DNA of 64,000 nt. It comes from Trichoplusia ni. Taxonomy: Eukaryota; Arthropoda; Insecta; Lepidoptera; Noctuidae. The position numbers were made by a program, and so were the translations under genes. This document shows positions 9,650 to 23,104 of the stretch, piece by piece. Location: assembly GCF_003590095.1 (NCBI RefSeq), contig NC_039490.1, positions 2,559,834 through 2,623,833 on the forward strand, in the 5' to 3' direction. Positions within the stretch are counted from its first letter, which is position 1, and each line of letters starts with the position of its first letter. A model generated the notes under the pieces. That model did no database searches. It saw only the letters and a program-made list of their open reading frames with translations, and was not told the origin of the DNA.

Positions 9650-12600
9650 GGGTACGTTTCCCGATTTTAGCAATGATGAAGATGTCTTTTTTGACGCTTT
9701 GTAAATAATGTATATTTTTCATTTTATATTGATATAGTTTTAAAAATATAATATCCGCTAAATCGATTATATCCTAGGTACACTCTATTGTTTAATGCTA
9801 GTGTTTGCAAATGAAGTTATGTACAATAAAATAAATACTTTAACGGTTTACAAAGGTTGTTTTAAATAGAAAAATAGAAATGTACTTTTTTTTAGACTTG
9901 GCCATTGTAATTGAGGCTAATATTTAAATGGGTAAACAAAGAAAAATAGTAGAATTTTTTGGTACATATTTCATTTGTGTAACGGCTAGGCCCAGAATCG
10001 GGTTTCTCCTTTATGCCTTGTTTAGTTCTAGAACTGATTAACGGAATTTCCCACTTATGTCACGTTCAAAGCAAAATGTTCCATCCAATTGGTCTATAGC
10101 AGTAACAAAGGCTTTATCAACTATTTGAATAAAACATCGGTTGTACTTATAGTTGTGTGCGAGGCTGGGCGTTAGGGGGTCGCAATGCGCTGCCGGCTTA
10201 CCCGCGGCTATCTGTTTGACCCTCCCCTCTATCACCATCATTCGAATCGGATTAGTCTTTTAAAGGCATTTATTGATTTATATTCCTGTTCTCGACGAGT
10301 ATTAATCGACTGACAGTTCATGTAACCAATAGGATTTGCGGGATTACACTGATTGTGTGTATTCCAATTTTAAAATGGAATAGGCTGGACGGCTTTTACG
10401 AGAGAATTATTCGTACATACGTGCATAAATGTGAATAAGGTTTTAGTATATAAAATTTTTATAATATTTTTTGGTCCAATATTTGGTGTGAAAGCAGTGG
10501 CTTATAAAGGTACGAGGTACATCCATTCAGCACCTTTGCTCACTAGTACAGAGAAGCAGAGCTGCAAAGCCCAAAGCGACCATACCTCGGTCAATCCAAA
10601 CAGTTTGACATTTAACAATACTGAATGCTTTTGTACGATGGGTAATCGATCCTCCGCTGACGTACCCACGGCACACAATACTTATTACGCTGTTCAATTG
10701 ACTCGTGGCATGACTCTTATTCGATATATTTGATTTGCATCACAAGCGAGGCAACACCGAATCCAATTGTATTTTTGCTGCACGCACACAGCACCCAATT
10801 TGAATTGGATCTCCGACTTAAATAATAGATAATTTGGACAATTTTAGCCTTCTCTGAGAGCTTTTAGGTTACTTATGAGGTGAGATATAAAAATAATTTT
10901 AATATTGGTTTATTCTTCTTTTATTAAAGAGGCTTGGCGGTTTAATGACCCCAATTATGTATTAACCCCAAGGACATTGGCCAATGGCCCTTTGACTACT
11001 TTGATTATCATGCTTTGACTACTTAAGTGATAATTTTCTAAGACCGATCGTGAGGAGACCTGCATCTCAAAAGTGAAATAGTGAGCAATAGTGGTAATCA
11101 ATGCTTGCCCTTTCTCTTAACACGTATAAATTGCTCCACTTTGGACATATAATTTCACATCATTTTGGCTTTGAATGTTTTATTTATGCCTAAGTTAGCG
11201 ATCCTTTGCAATCCATCGACGTAGTGTTACGATGTCTCCTATATTTATGGTCCTTTTTAGGATGCCTTCTTCTCTTGTCTTGGTCTCATTTTGGATCACT
11301 TATTATGTTTTAGTAATATACCGTGTGTAATTGCATGCGTCTATTACAAGATCAAGATACCAGGCGCCCACGAAACACCAAGAGATATACAATAAAATGT
11401 TAAATTAAAACTTGGTTTGTGCATCGTTCGGGGCGGGTCGTCGTCCGCGCGACCTAGTTGCAGCCAAAGCCGCGTGTTGCAGACACACACCATGAAATAT
11501 GGACGGATTCTGATACTGTTACAACGTTCCCATTTGAATAATATGGAAATAGTTCTCCCATTCCTTTTGGTTAACTTAGGAAGTATAATGGATGAGGTCG
11601 TGATATTTTTCTCTCTCTGAACTAGAAATACTAGTTGAATAAACTCGTTCAGATTTGGAATTTTATGAACATGTTCACAATTTTCACTTATCTAGAAAAT
11701 TAACTAAATCCTTAGGGGACTATCACTTTCTTTTAAGAGATGCTGTAATAATATGTAGTATCGACTGCTGTATCTTGGTCTACGGCAAGTCTTACTTTAA
11801 GAGGGAGTAGACCACCATTTTCATAACATTATAAAAAGACGTGGCTGTTTAGTTTAAATCTCATATAAATTTGTCAAAAAAGAGCCTTAACAACAAATAT
11901 TCTATCAAAAATTAGATCGCCCGCTTAGTCCATTAGCTTCATATAGTCTCAGAGCCCATAACTCTAGACTTACTTCCAAGCGGCTACATTAGGATGCAAT
12001 TATTGCTCACACACACGTTTTACGTGTGTCCCTGTAAAGTCATTTAAACTTTGCCGTAGTCTGTATTCCTGCAGGCTTTGTAGTATTACTAGTATGAGAG
12101 TTGTTCCGCAAAATTGGTAGGTAATAATATCCATAGGACGTAAGCATGGTTGATGAGAGATTTTAGATGTCTATTTATTCGATGCGGCATAGGACAAAAT
12201 GTAGATAAAAAAAATGTATTTCTTTTCATTTACGGGATAACTTCGTGGGAAAGCATCCGCTACTTTTAAAGACTCAGGTGCGACATGCAGGAAATCGTCT
12301 AGACTAGATTTGGTAGAGGGATCAAATAGTTAGTTACTTGTGATATAAAAATTGTTAGTTAACTAACCAATAGTGGAGGCATTTCAGTAGAATATCAATA
12401 GATATGTTTCGAAACAACATGTAATAACATTTCGTTTCAAAGAGTGCAATTTTTATCATATTTTTATATCGGCCATATTTCAAAACAAGATGGAGATGGT
12501 TCCAATCATTTGCTAACCCTATCTAGTCTTTGAAAGTATTTTACACAAAGCGAAAACCCCTCAAATCGATACGGCAAAAATTGTCTTCTATTCCTAGTAA

Positions 12601-15600
12601 ATGGTTTAGAGGCAATGTCGTTAAGTTTGTATTAGTAATGTGGTATTAAAGGAATTTAAATAATTTCACGTAGTAATCGGCGTTTATTAAGGCTATTATA
12701 CTAAATTTGTTGTTCCACGCTATAAATTTACAAGGACCTGTAAATTATTCTAAGGTGGCAAACGGCGCTATTACGGTAAAAACTTTATAAGTTTACCATT
12801 AATCCGTCACAATATAAGTGCAGAGTAATTTTATAATGTTGCTTTAAAGCTATAAAAGAGGGTAGTTAAATAAAGTCGTACGTGTTGGCGCACAACGTGG
12901 GACCTCTTTATGACGAGAAAATTAGAAAATTGTGTACTTAAAATAGAATCGGATTTACTGAGCGAACTAAGAACGAGAAAAACTCCGTATTTCGCTACAC
13001 GCTGAAGCTTTTATACGATTCCAATACTTACGAGCAACATGGTACCGTTGCAAAAACTAAACAATAAAATGATTTTTCTTGGCAACTTCTGCAGCGTTTT
13101 GCAGATTCAAAGTTGAACGAACTGAGCTTGTCCCGGCCGACCAATAGGGCGTCCGCACGCGCAATGCGACGACCTCATTGGATGGCGGTGCATTCAAAAG
13201 AGCTGCACATGTAACGTTCTTGGTACGACACCAATTATTTATTGTCTCACGTGTTTTGAATGCCTTTTAATGTTTCAAAGAAAATTTATGGCTTGGAAAA
13301 TCGTGTTGTCATTTCACACGGCCATTTTTATTGCCAAATAAAATAGAAATTAAGTTCAGTATATGTATTTTCTTGGAACCTTATTGCTTGCAGTACATTT
13401 TGTTACAAAAATAGTATATATCCGAAGCTGGTAACCTTGTAGGTAATGTAAAGACATGTGTATGTTCTATGTAACACTACATTTTAAACGGACCGTGGTC
13501 ATATTTTTAGCAGCGTTTTGGTGCATGGGTACGAAAATTAGTACCCGAATTTAAAACAAAAACGTCTTTCTTATCGTGACAAATGTTGATCATTTTATGA
13601 TTATCTTACATGATATTTGAGTCACAAAACATTTTCTCATGAACAGTGATACCTTATTTTTTTCAGAAGTTATGTTTTTTGTAGCCGCTTTAACAACAAA
13701 TCGAGGATTCAAGAAATCAGTTTTTCTTGCAATTTGTTTGTCTTTACCCTACGTCTCGATTCCGGTTCGCACTTGACCGATTTATTTTTTATGTACAGCC
13801 GAGTTCTTCCAAAAAAAAGCTACTGAAAATATGACTAGCTCTTTAAGCATGTAATTTATAGGCTTGAAGTAATATTTTCCAATCAGCCAAGATTGTATTT
13901 AACTTACTAACCCAGTAAACGTAAACCCAGATTATCATTGAACACTTGTTTTGCAGTTCATGTAAATCACTTGGCGTCGCCTATTTGGATGCGACCCAGA
14001 AATCTGAATAGTTTAAGTTTATGCAAGCCATACCTAACTATATTTGGGTCAATTTCACTTTATATTTCCTTGCATAAGATTATCTTGTGGATATTTCGAA
14101 ATATGGATAAAATATTTGTATGTCGCTATGTCTTCTTAGTGTTTCGGTATTTGTATTACAATGAAGATACTTTACATTAATCATGCGTATCGTTCGTTTG
14201 TGTATCTATATATATTGTTTAGTCTTATTGTCTTTAATGGGTTGCATACGATTCCTACTTAATAACGTTGTATTTCATTCAGTTCTCGTTTCGATCCTGA
14301 AATAGTTGTAACAGATTTGAAAATAAAGATCAGGTAAGGATCGAGGGTCCTCACGCACCACCGTTCTTAGCTGTGCCTGGTTGAATACGTCATAAATTTA
14401 TCAGAAACCTTTCTTGTAGCTGTATGTACATGCTTCTTGTGTGTACATGCCCGGCAATTAAACTACTAAGCTAGTGCAAACGGTACTAAAATCCTTTTTT
14501 TTTAAACGCATAGCTTTGATAATTCTTCCAAACCAGCTGTGCGTTAACGATCAAACAACATTGTTTTAGTCAAAAATCTTTGATCGTCTCTGCCCCTTTA
14601 AACGTTACATATTTTCTGACGTAACTGAGTAAATAACCATGAATGCAAAACGTCAGAAGACGTCCAATCCGTTTAGCCGATGATAAGATTAGCGTCACAC
14701 ACCCTGACTTAGCTATATCCGTAACAACTCACTTATATATTCATTTAGATATATTCAGGGTGAGGTATGAAATGCTTTGAGAGAATATTTATTTCTGAAA
14801 AACAGGTTTTAAGCTAAAAGTGTCAGTGTACAGTACGCCACTGGTAGAGACACGATCCAAAATATCTATTCATCATTTATATTTTTAACAATAATGTCTT
14901 GACATCAATTAACAAATAGTCAGAATGGATAGAGAATAAAAAAACAGTTAAAAATCACATTGTTAAAGTTAATAATTTTGCATTGATGCATAATATTTCT
15001 TTTTAATGGGAACCTATTACATTTCGAGTACTCAAAATATTTTTATTTATGTCTAAAATCACGCAACATTTTTGATTTAGTGAGAGCCAACATAACTTAA
15101 ACTGCTCTTTATTACTAGAAAAATTTATTTACCAGTAATTTATTTCATTATTTTGACAAGTATTTATTAAGTATTTATCAGCGAGTGCACGTAAACCAAA
15201 CAAATACGGTTTTTTTTTCGGAAACAGTCTACCCAAATTACAAAATCAGAACCCTTTTACTAAAGCTCCACAATCTATCCGTCTGTTGCCATTCTGAATC
15301 TCATGAATCGTGAGAGCTACTCTATCTGTCTCAAGTCTATCTTGCCCACAACCAGCTGTTTTTTGCGATTCAGTATACACGTTTTGCTCAATGTTTATGG
15401 CTTTGGAGCCCAGGTATTTGTTAATTTAATAACTATAAGGAAATAAGATCAGACCCCTTTCCCATCCAGACAAATTATCTATGCGCAGTTTAGTTGGAAA
15501 TTCTTCAAAATTATAGATTGGGGCATTTCAATTCTTTACAAAAAAATAATGAATGATAGGTGTCTAATAAGGTCACTTTTTACTACAATTATCAAAATCG

Positions 15601-15620
15601 AATTTCGAAGACAGTTGAAT
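9650..15620. other. Long stretch without recognisable genes
   Basis: This is AT-rich sequence with scattered short frames of no coding character. The only notable spots are small CpG-rich patches at about 11410-11490 and 13130-13200. The second has CCAAT (minus and plus, about 30 bp apart) around GCACGCGCAATGCG, which could be a weak promoter. No repeat family from elsewhere in the window is obvious here. Confidence 0.4.
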
Positions 15621-15627
15621 GATTATC

Positions 15628-15646
15628 ATATATATATATATATATA
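15628..15646. repeat. (AT)n microsatellite
   Basis: An uninterrupted AT dinucleotide run of 19 nt. Confidence 0.9.
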
Positions 15647-15997
15647 GCTATTTGATTGGTCTGTGTATGGACGATGCAGTCATTTTCACTTTAAAATACA
15701 GAAAGAACAAGTGACTGTCACTTCCTTCAGAGTGACATCGAAATAAAATGACACTGTGAGTGCCTTGAGATATAACATAGTAGAAGATGTAGAGCTTTTA
15801 AAATGTTGCGAACGAAAGAAAATTTGAGACGTTTCATGTAATGGTTTATATACAGGTCGAAATAGGCAGTATACCTAATTATCCTAAATTTAATATTTTT
15901 TACATTCACTATTTCAAATACGTTGCTATAAGTTTGTTTAAAATAACGCATACCATGTTATCTATTGTAAATACAAGTATTTAACTATTACCAAAAT

Positions 15998-16015
15998 GCC
16001 CCACGTCGGGCGCCA
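15998..16015 (-). other. Possible tRNA-Lys primer-binding site
   Basis: The + strand reads GCCCCACGTCGGGCGCCA, the 3' end of insect tRNA-Lys(CTT) with its CCA, with one mismatch (C for T at 16007). On the minus strand it would be the primer-binding site of an LTR retroelement. No LTR end (..CA) is seen next to it and no gag/pol frame is present, so any element is decayed. Confidence 0.35.
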
Positions 16016-16189
16016 ACAAACTAAAGAAAAAATCCCTAAGAAAATAACAGCTACAATAAAAATGACAATTCGATTATCATATCGACAAGCGAGTAAAAAA
16101 ACACGAGATCGGGAACAAAAGAAAACAAAACTAATGTATCACAAAGCAATTCAATTTCATCGGTCATTTGCTTGTGGTGGGTTATGAGA

Positions 16190-16280
16190 GGCGCTTGTCA
16201 GAGTTCCAACTGCCGCCGGAACTGGGACGCATTTGGCAACTAGACCGCGAAACTACGTGAAACTTCGGCGCGAAATCGAA
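16190..16280. promoter_or_regulatory. GC-rich patch with E2F-type site
   Basis: TTCGGCGCGAAA (16264-16275; minus strand TTTCGCGCCGAA) contains the E2F/DP core TTTCGCGC. It lies in a short GC-rich stretch with CCGCCGG. No gene start can be identified next to it. Confidence 0.3.
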
Positions 16281-16460
16281 ATAACATCTAGCGTTCTTTT
16301 ATTATATTTAATTGTATTTTTTTCGGATTAAATTACTTTTTTTACGGTTGGCATTTGTTTTGTAGCACATGTGTGTTGGTTTTAAATACCATATTATACA
16401 TATAAACAAAAAAACTTATTAATGGAGATTTTAGTTATTATACAGACTTAATATTTGACT

Positions 16461-16628
16461 GCACGGATAGCCGAGTGGTTAAGGTCATTAGCGAGTCTTG
16501 TCATATGTTCGATCCCGGGTAGGACAAGCGTCCGTGTGATCCACAAATGCTTTTTTTGACTTTGGGTGTCTTTGTACAAGAGACTTGAATGTTTGTGAAC
16601 AAGGATTTAATACCGTAGTAGTAGTATG
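16461..16628 (+). mobile_element. tRNA-derived SINE (family 1)
   Basis: A Pol III A box (TAGCCGAGTGGTT, 16468-16480) and B box (GTTCGATCCC, 16507-16516) are followed by the shared body AGGACAAGCGTCCGTGTGATCC and GGGTGTC, ending in a GTA-rich tail. The A-B spacing is shorter than in the other copies (internal deletion in the tRNA-like head). It is not a functional tRNA, because the acceptor stem does not pair. Confidence 0.75.
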
Positions 16629-18463
16629 ATGAATCGAAGCTCAATCCTAATTTATCCCCATATTGGAAAAAGCTTTTAGCCAATAGAGTATCACTAACAG
16701 GCTGGTGCAATTATAAAAGTTCAGAATTAAATTTACACACTGCAGCATATTTCTGTCAAGCCAGTGTAAATTACCGGTAACACATACTAAGTATGTAAGT
16801 ATGCACTTGTACATACAATATTTACAAGAGCCATGTTACCGCAGCTGGTCTGGGAGCGTGGTTGGCCATTCGCCCAACGATTGCCGACCCAATTACTATG
16901 TCGAGTTACGAGCCCCTACTTGCGGCCTGCATGCACACGGCACGACTCGACGTGGTACGATGCGATACGATATTTTGTAGAAAGTACATTTTTCGTGAAA
17001 GTTGATTAGAAAATATAGTTTCTTAATAGGTATTGTTAAATGAAAATGGGGCTGATTCCATGTGGTCCTGGACAGAGAATCGTGAAAGTATTTGGTCTTG
17101 GCTCAGCAGTCACACATAGTACTTAATTACTGAATAATGTTCTGTTTATATAGGGTTACAAAAAAGGTACAAAAAACAGCTGTTACTGAATCTGTACATA
17201 TTTTTGTGAGGTTTTTTTGGTCCTGGGAAGCTGACCTGTGAAACGACATTTTAAGTATTGTGCAAAAAAATCTGATAAATTTCGGATATGGCGGGTAATA
17301 ACCTATTTTGCGTTCTGCAGTGGTATTCAGCAAGAAAACACGTTTTATCTGGATTCCAGACAAAGAGAGATAGAAGAAGAGAAGACACGCTTTTCCCTGC
17401 CGTCGATAAAGTGAAAATGCCAATACTCTATGTTTAAAACAATTGCTGTTTACCCTTTTTAAAGATTTGGGCTGCTGATGACTATTCGATAACTTTCGAT
17501 AGACTTTGAGGACATCACAAACTATGACCTATAATATTATCTATAGACGTATGTAAGTGTTTGTTTAAGTGTGTGTAACAATCGACTGTCTTCCTGGCAG
17601 TCGCAACCCATTATACGGTATATTAATACACTATTCGAAACAATGAACATTTTCTTAGAGATAGCCCTATAAAATTGATCATACATATGCATAGTCTTTA
17701 ATTTTATATTCCAATACATTTCGCACACACAATTGAGTCACATTGTATTGGAATAACATTTACATCGACTGTCGGTCCATAGACAGAATAATTAGCTGCC
17801 GATGCCTCCATCGAGGTCTGTCATCAAGCGATGACGTCACTCACCCCTCTCTACACATAAAGGTCAAATATCATAGGTACGGTCAGAAGCAAAAGTCGAT
17901 GAATACGCATTGATTTACATACTCACCTAGTAAGAGTATTATTTAAAATTGTATTTATTGCTGTTGAGATTTTTTTAAATAGTAATCTACGCGTGTCTAA
18001 GTGTAGATGTTATTCAGAGGACTTGTAAACCCGATAGTGTTCATGGTCATTTTTTGGTGGCAGTACAAAACCAAAACAATAGTTAATTATGTTATTTTTA
18101 GGTGTGAATAAGTAACTTTAGTATTGCAACCATTACACGTATACAGAATTGAAAATTAATTTACGGATTTATGCTTAAAAGGCACCCAAAAACAGGCTAG
18201 GCAGAAAAGTAGAATCAAGCCAAAAAATATTTAGTAAACAATAGATTTGATAAGTAATGCTACATTAGAGACAAGTACTTTCTGTCATGTCGTTGAATAT
18301 ACTGTAACTGCAGTCCACATGCAAAAACGACAGGACATATGACGGTCACTCAAATGTCAATAAAACATTTAGCAATTTACGTAGAAACCCATACAATACC
18401 ACTGCGTCAATCCTAAACACTTTAAAAATCTATTTCGTCGAATCGTTTAATTTCCTACATAGA

Positions 18464-18481
18464 GACCCATGTTGGGCGCCA
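18464..18481 (-). other. Second tRNA-Lys 3'-end match
   Basis: GACCCATGTTGGGCGCCA matches the tRNA-Lys(CTT) 3' end at 16 of 18 positions. As at 15998-16015 it would be a minus-strand primer-binding site, with no surviving LTR or coding region visible. Confidence 0.3.
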
Positions 18482-19215
18482 ATAACGTTTTAAAAAATTG
18501 TATAGAAGTCGGCAGTAGGCCAATCAATTCCGATTCCATAGCCAATATAAGTATAGAATAGGTAAATTGTTGAGACGTTCAATGTGGCGAGTCGGCGACA
18601 TCGCGTATCACGATGAATAACTGCAGGAGTGAACCAAGGTCATCTAAATAAGGCTTTATTGCTAAATCTACACAACTATTTTCGGAGTTTCTATTCAAAT
18701 TCGAGTAAATTGGATCAGCCGGCTGTTTGTACTTTTTACATCTAGCATGGCTCTGTTTGTTAATAACAATATTCCTCAAGTAAGAAATCCCGATTACGAC
18801 GAGTTCGAGGAAATAATTAAATCCTGCAAGGCAATTAGTATAGCAATGTAATTTATTGCAATAGCATATTAAAAAAATATAATACATATTTCATATAAAC
18901 AATTATATTTTCTTTATACTCTTAATTTAGCTGCTCTCTTTTTTTTCCTTTCATTCAAGGAGAGATTTGTGAAACAAAGCTATTTTTAAAATTTATACGC
19001 CATTATCACCATATGGTTTCAATTCAAATCAGGCAATAAGTCCATCATTGTACATTTGTCATATACATAAATAAATAAATAAAAACTGACTTTGTGGTAT
19101 TGATCTGATAATGGATTAAGAAAATTGCACCATAGTTAAACCTACAAGTCTAAGAGGTTAAATTATATGTTAAAAATGCATCAATATTTCCATTATTTCA
19201 TTAATTAATAATTAA

Positions 19216-19455
19216 CTACACAGTACGTTTAATACTTGTGCCTCTAAGTATTATCACTCCATGCATGAAACAGAGATGGGGTCCATTCACAAGAGTTTTA
19301 GTTGGCAATGTTGGCACCACTCCCAGACGACATGTCTGCCACCAACTTTCCTCATTTACACTACAGATAGAACTGGTATCAGGAACTGGGCTTTTGGCAT
19401 CAAATTTGAAGCTGTTTTGAATTCGTTGGTGTATTATGAGATTTAATTTTATCAT
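19216..19455 (-). CDS. Candidate 3'-terminal exon or retrocopy, unidentified
   Basis: The frame runs from ATG 19455 (or an acceptor-like AACAG| at 19412, then TTC AAA TTT GAT) to TAG at 19216. The peptide includes FKFDAKSPVPDTSSICSV, NEESWWQTCRLGVVPTLP and TKTLVNGPHLCFMHGVIILR, ending GTSIKRTV. Composition, codon mix and the sharp change to AT-rich DNA at both ends look like protein-coding sequence. The acceptor lacks a pyrimidine tract and no start context stands out, so it may be the last exon of a gene or a retroposed fragment. I do not recognise the family. A 5S-type SINE lies 50 bp upstream on the same strand. Confidence 0.3.
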   Translation of the reverse strand: MIKLNLIIHQRIQNSFKFDAKSPVPDTSSICSVNEESWWQTCRLGVVPTLPTKTLVNGPHLCFMHGVIILRGTSIKRTV

Positions 19456-19505
19456 ATTGTATAAAAATATTAAAGAGGGCCGATTCGGGACTTAAGCAGA
19501 AAAAG

Positions 19506-19850
19506 TGCACCAATGGGATTTTTGTTGGGGTCGGCTACCAGTCCAACCGGTTTCAGCTAAGTACCAGTGTTTTACAAGGAGCGACTGCCTATCTGACCTC
19601 CTCAACCCAGTTACCTGGGCAACACGATTCCCCTTGGTTAGACTGGCTGTCAGACTTTTTTCAGCTTCTGACTATCTGTAACGACTGTCAAAGATGTAGG
19701 AATAACAGCCAGGACCCACAATTTAACGTGCCTTCCGAAACACGGAGGAACTCGTTATGACAAAGATGGTCACCCATCCACGGACCAACCGCGTTAAGCA
19801 TAGCTTAACCTGTGATCGAATCACTTATGCGGTTATAGCTTAGACACGAG
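19506..19850 (-). mobile_element. 5S rRNA-derived SINE (SINE3-type)
   Basis: On the minus strand the head reads ..TCGATCACAGGTTAAGC.. and then GGTTGGTCCGTGGATGGGTG-ACC (19790-19768). This mirrors the 5S rRNA internal promoter (CCGATCACCGAAGTCAAGC, then GGTCAGTACTTGGATGGGTGACC). The body and 3' part (..GACTGGTAGCCGACCCCAAC) are the ones shared by the copies near 1.6 and 40 kb. This is the most complete of four copies. Pol III transcription from the 5S-like boxes is inferred. Confidence 0.7.
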
Positions 19851-19872
19851 CTCCGACACGAGCTACGAGACA

Positions 19873-20141
19873 TCCAACTACTATTATAAAGGCGAAAGTT
19901 TGTAAGTATGGATGTATGGATGTTTGTTACTCTTTCACGTAAAAACTTCTGAATGGATTTGAATGAAACTTTACCACAATATAGCTTATACATCAGAATA
20001 ACACATAGGCTACAATTTTTGAGGTTTCTAATGTGAGGTCGTAAAAAAACACATTTTTTGCGCTTACATTGCAAACACTGACTGAATCCTAGACGGGACG
20101 AACCTGAAGTCCACGCGAACGAAGTCGCTGGCAAAAGCTAG
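19873..20141 (+). mobile_element. Non-autonomous Helitron, Lep1-type subfamily
   Basis: It starts A|TCCAACTACTATTATAAAGG and ends GGCAAAAGCTAG|T, the TC...CTAG structure inserted between A (19872) and T (20142). The interior carries GGATGTATGGATG microsatellite-like repeats. There is no Rep/helicase gene, so it moves only in trans. Confidence 0.8.
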
Positions 20142-23100
20142 TTCAGTTATAAGAGGTTTAGGTAGATGACAACATTTTTAAGAACTAGCATAAAAGCAGG
20201 AACGTATTGGACCTACAGATTCATTTTCAAAATTGTGAATGGAAATCCTTAATTCGTCATAAAGTGAATAAAGGTACGTGAAATTCGGAAATGTGTTTGT
20301 TATTTACATTTTCACAGCAAAACCGCTGAACGCAATTTGACTTAATTTACTATGAAAATAGTCATATAGACCTTTAAGAAGGACGAAGGCTTTTTAAAAA
20401 ATGATGTAAAAGGAAGTTGCTTTTTGTCATGTTTTTACGTTGAACATACGGAAATACTTACTAATAATACTATCTGTCATTTACCATATTCATGATTGCC
20501 TTGTCCCATTCAATAGAATTGTGGGATAGTGATACATAATGTAACTTTTTTTACTTAACAGCTAATTGTGGACTTTCAATAGCAATGGGAAGTACACGTG
20601 AACTATCAACCTAGTACTATTGTATAATGATTATCTATTTAGGTCAATATGCACTGATAATAATGTAATCATTATCATAAACTGTTCCCGTTAATATAAG
20701 CTTACTGGTTATATGAAAATCTTAGAAAGAGAGATACAAACAGTATTCTTCTATCATACTTGTATCATAATACTTAGTATATCATAGAAGTCTTTTATCA
20801 TACTTCTCGTCAAGTTTTCATCAAAATCGGTTCAGTAGTTTTTGACAAAACCGTGGATTGGGGCATATATAGGCAGTGTTGCTTTTTAGTGTAACAATAA
20901 TTCTAATTAAACAAAGTTTTGATTATCTAATTAAATGTCAACATGTAAATAAAGAAAAACAAAAAAAAAATACGAAATAAATTATTATAACGTAAATACG
21001 CGATTAAAAATATCTGTTCGCACTTATAACGCCTCCACACTTGTCAGTGTCTTGAAAAGGGGACTGAAAGACAAAGAATGAATTATAAAATGAATGCAAA
21101 GAGAATGAACAAGGGGGCGACGCGCGGTCTGTGATTAATATCACACTGCGATCACCTATCTGTCTACAGAACTTGGTGATGCAATATGTACTTTATTGTG
21201 TACCCGTAAAGTTACTATTAGATAACCTTTGCCTTTTAGTTTTTTTTTAGATTTGAGATATTTGTGTAATGTTTAGAAATCTTTCTACTGAGCTTGGTGA
21301 TGCAATCTGTACTTTATTGTATAGCCAGTAAAGTACGTAGTAGTTAGAACTCATAGTTAAGATATTTTAATGTTAAGATTTTTTAATGTTAAATGTTTTA
21401 CTCGGTTTCAAATTGTAGTCTTCTCATTCATTGATTTTTTTTTAATTTAAGCTGCATAATACTATTGATTAATAAATTGCTGTGTACAACATTAATCTTA
21501 GCAGAGAGAAAAAAAATGTCTAAATTTAAATGGCCTCGATAGGCCGATAAATAAGTGTGTACGCGGTGCTAAGGGTTGAATCTCCTCATAGGAAAAAAAC
21601 ATTTTGTTTCCTTGTAAAGAAGATAGTAGGAATGTCGATAGTTTTAAATTGAAAGAATTTAACAAATCGCCTCAATTACATCTGATTTAAGCACCATTCA
21701 ATGCTGCAAAAATCTTTACGGATGAAATTAGACCTAAACAAAAGGCGTTTCGGTATAAAATCCTTTAACATAGTTTTATGTATATTGACACTATACTTAT
21801 AATACACATACCTTTATCATATTGTGTTGACAGTTTGCAGGCTATTTGTCGATCCAGTCATAGCTGACGGCGAGAGCGTCCTGTTCCATTCATTTTGAAT
21901 AGCTATCAGCTATTGGTTGATTTGAATCTCGAACACTATGAACTTTATTCTTTATTTGATTTTCATTGTAACTGATGTTTTTAAATTCAGAATGTTTTGT
22001 TCACACTGTTGCTTGTCACTTTAGTTGATTGGGCACATTGTTGATCGGTTTAAGAGAGTACCTGTAACAAATAAACAAATTATTGGATAGTTTTACTGAT
22101 GAGAAATAAGCTGGTAAACAAGGTTTATTTTGCTGTGTGATTAGTTTTTTTTTAAATTTAAAAAAGTAGATCAGTATTTTTTTTTAATTCCTTCTTGCCA
22201 TTTTTTTGGTGTAATGAGGCAAAAATTCAAAGATTTTTAATTTAAACTTAAAGTTGACTTTTCTAGTTTAGATGAATTTAATTTTAGCATAAAATATGAA
22301 CTTTTAAACAAAAGGTTTTTGAATAGTTCAACGACAGAGTAACGTTACAGAACTGAAAACATATAAACAACACATCCGTCACAACAGTACACAGTATTGT
22401 TTATAAACGTAGAGGTCAAAATTGTTGGCCATATATTGAACAGAGAAAGAAACAAAATACCGTTCATCCCTTTCTTACTGCCTCTAAACACAGCGCAAAG
22501 CAATCAGAAATCACTTTAAAATATAAACTCTTTGACAATTTATTATCACAATAATAATCGATATGTTTTTGTTTTAATAAATCAAAATATAACTCTCAAC
22601 CGTTTTTTTTATTGTTTCCGAAATTATTAATTTCAACTGACACCATCAAATGATAAAGGTTTAACAATTTCTACCAATATATTTTAACCTTAATTTGTTC
22701 GTCGCCTTTAAAGCTTACTATAAATTCTTCCGATCGTATAACAATCCAACCAAGCCAAATGCATAATTCGACATTGCCATACCTTTACATGTTATTTCGC
22801 ACAAGGTTGCAATATCGATTGAAGAATGGTTTGTTAGTTCCCAGCCTCAATAACACAGCGTCTAACCCCGCACTCCCCACTAAACGGGACCAACACCAAA
22901 ATAATGCACTGTAATCGATTTCGCGAACCCACTCTCAAAATAGCTTCATTCAAGAATCAATACCTAAAAATACAATCCCAACATCTTCCGTGTTTGTTGC
23001 CCCTCCAGACGATGCCTTATACAAAAGATGCTAAGAAAATAACCATAACTCTAGCCCGTTATATGTAAATATTGAATTTTCGAAACTAGCTCGGTCAGAT
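20142..23100. other. Long stretch without recognisable genes
   Basis: Mostly AT-rich. The text near 20810-20850 (CATCAAAATCGGTTCAGTAG) is a phrase common to insect repeat tails. Otherwise no family, RNA or coding-like segment stands out. Confidence 0.4.
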
Positions 23101-23104
23101 CTAA

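Noticed and set aside
16461..16530. tRNA-Ser/Leu-like gene
   Set aside because: A and B boxes are present, but the acceptor stem and anticodon arm do not pair and the body is repeated elsewhere; it is a SINE head. The same holds for 26.4, 32.6, 34.6, 53.0 and 57.0 kb.
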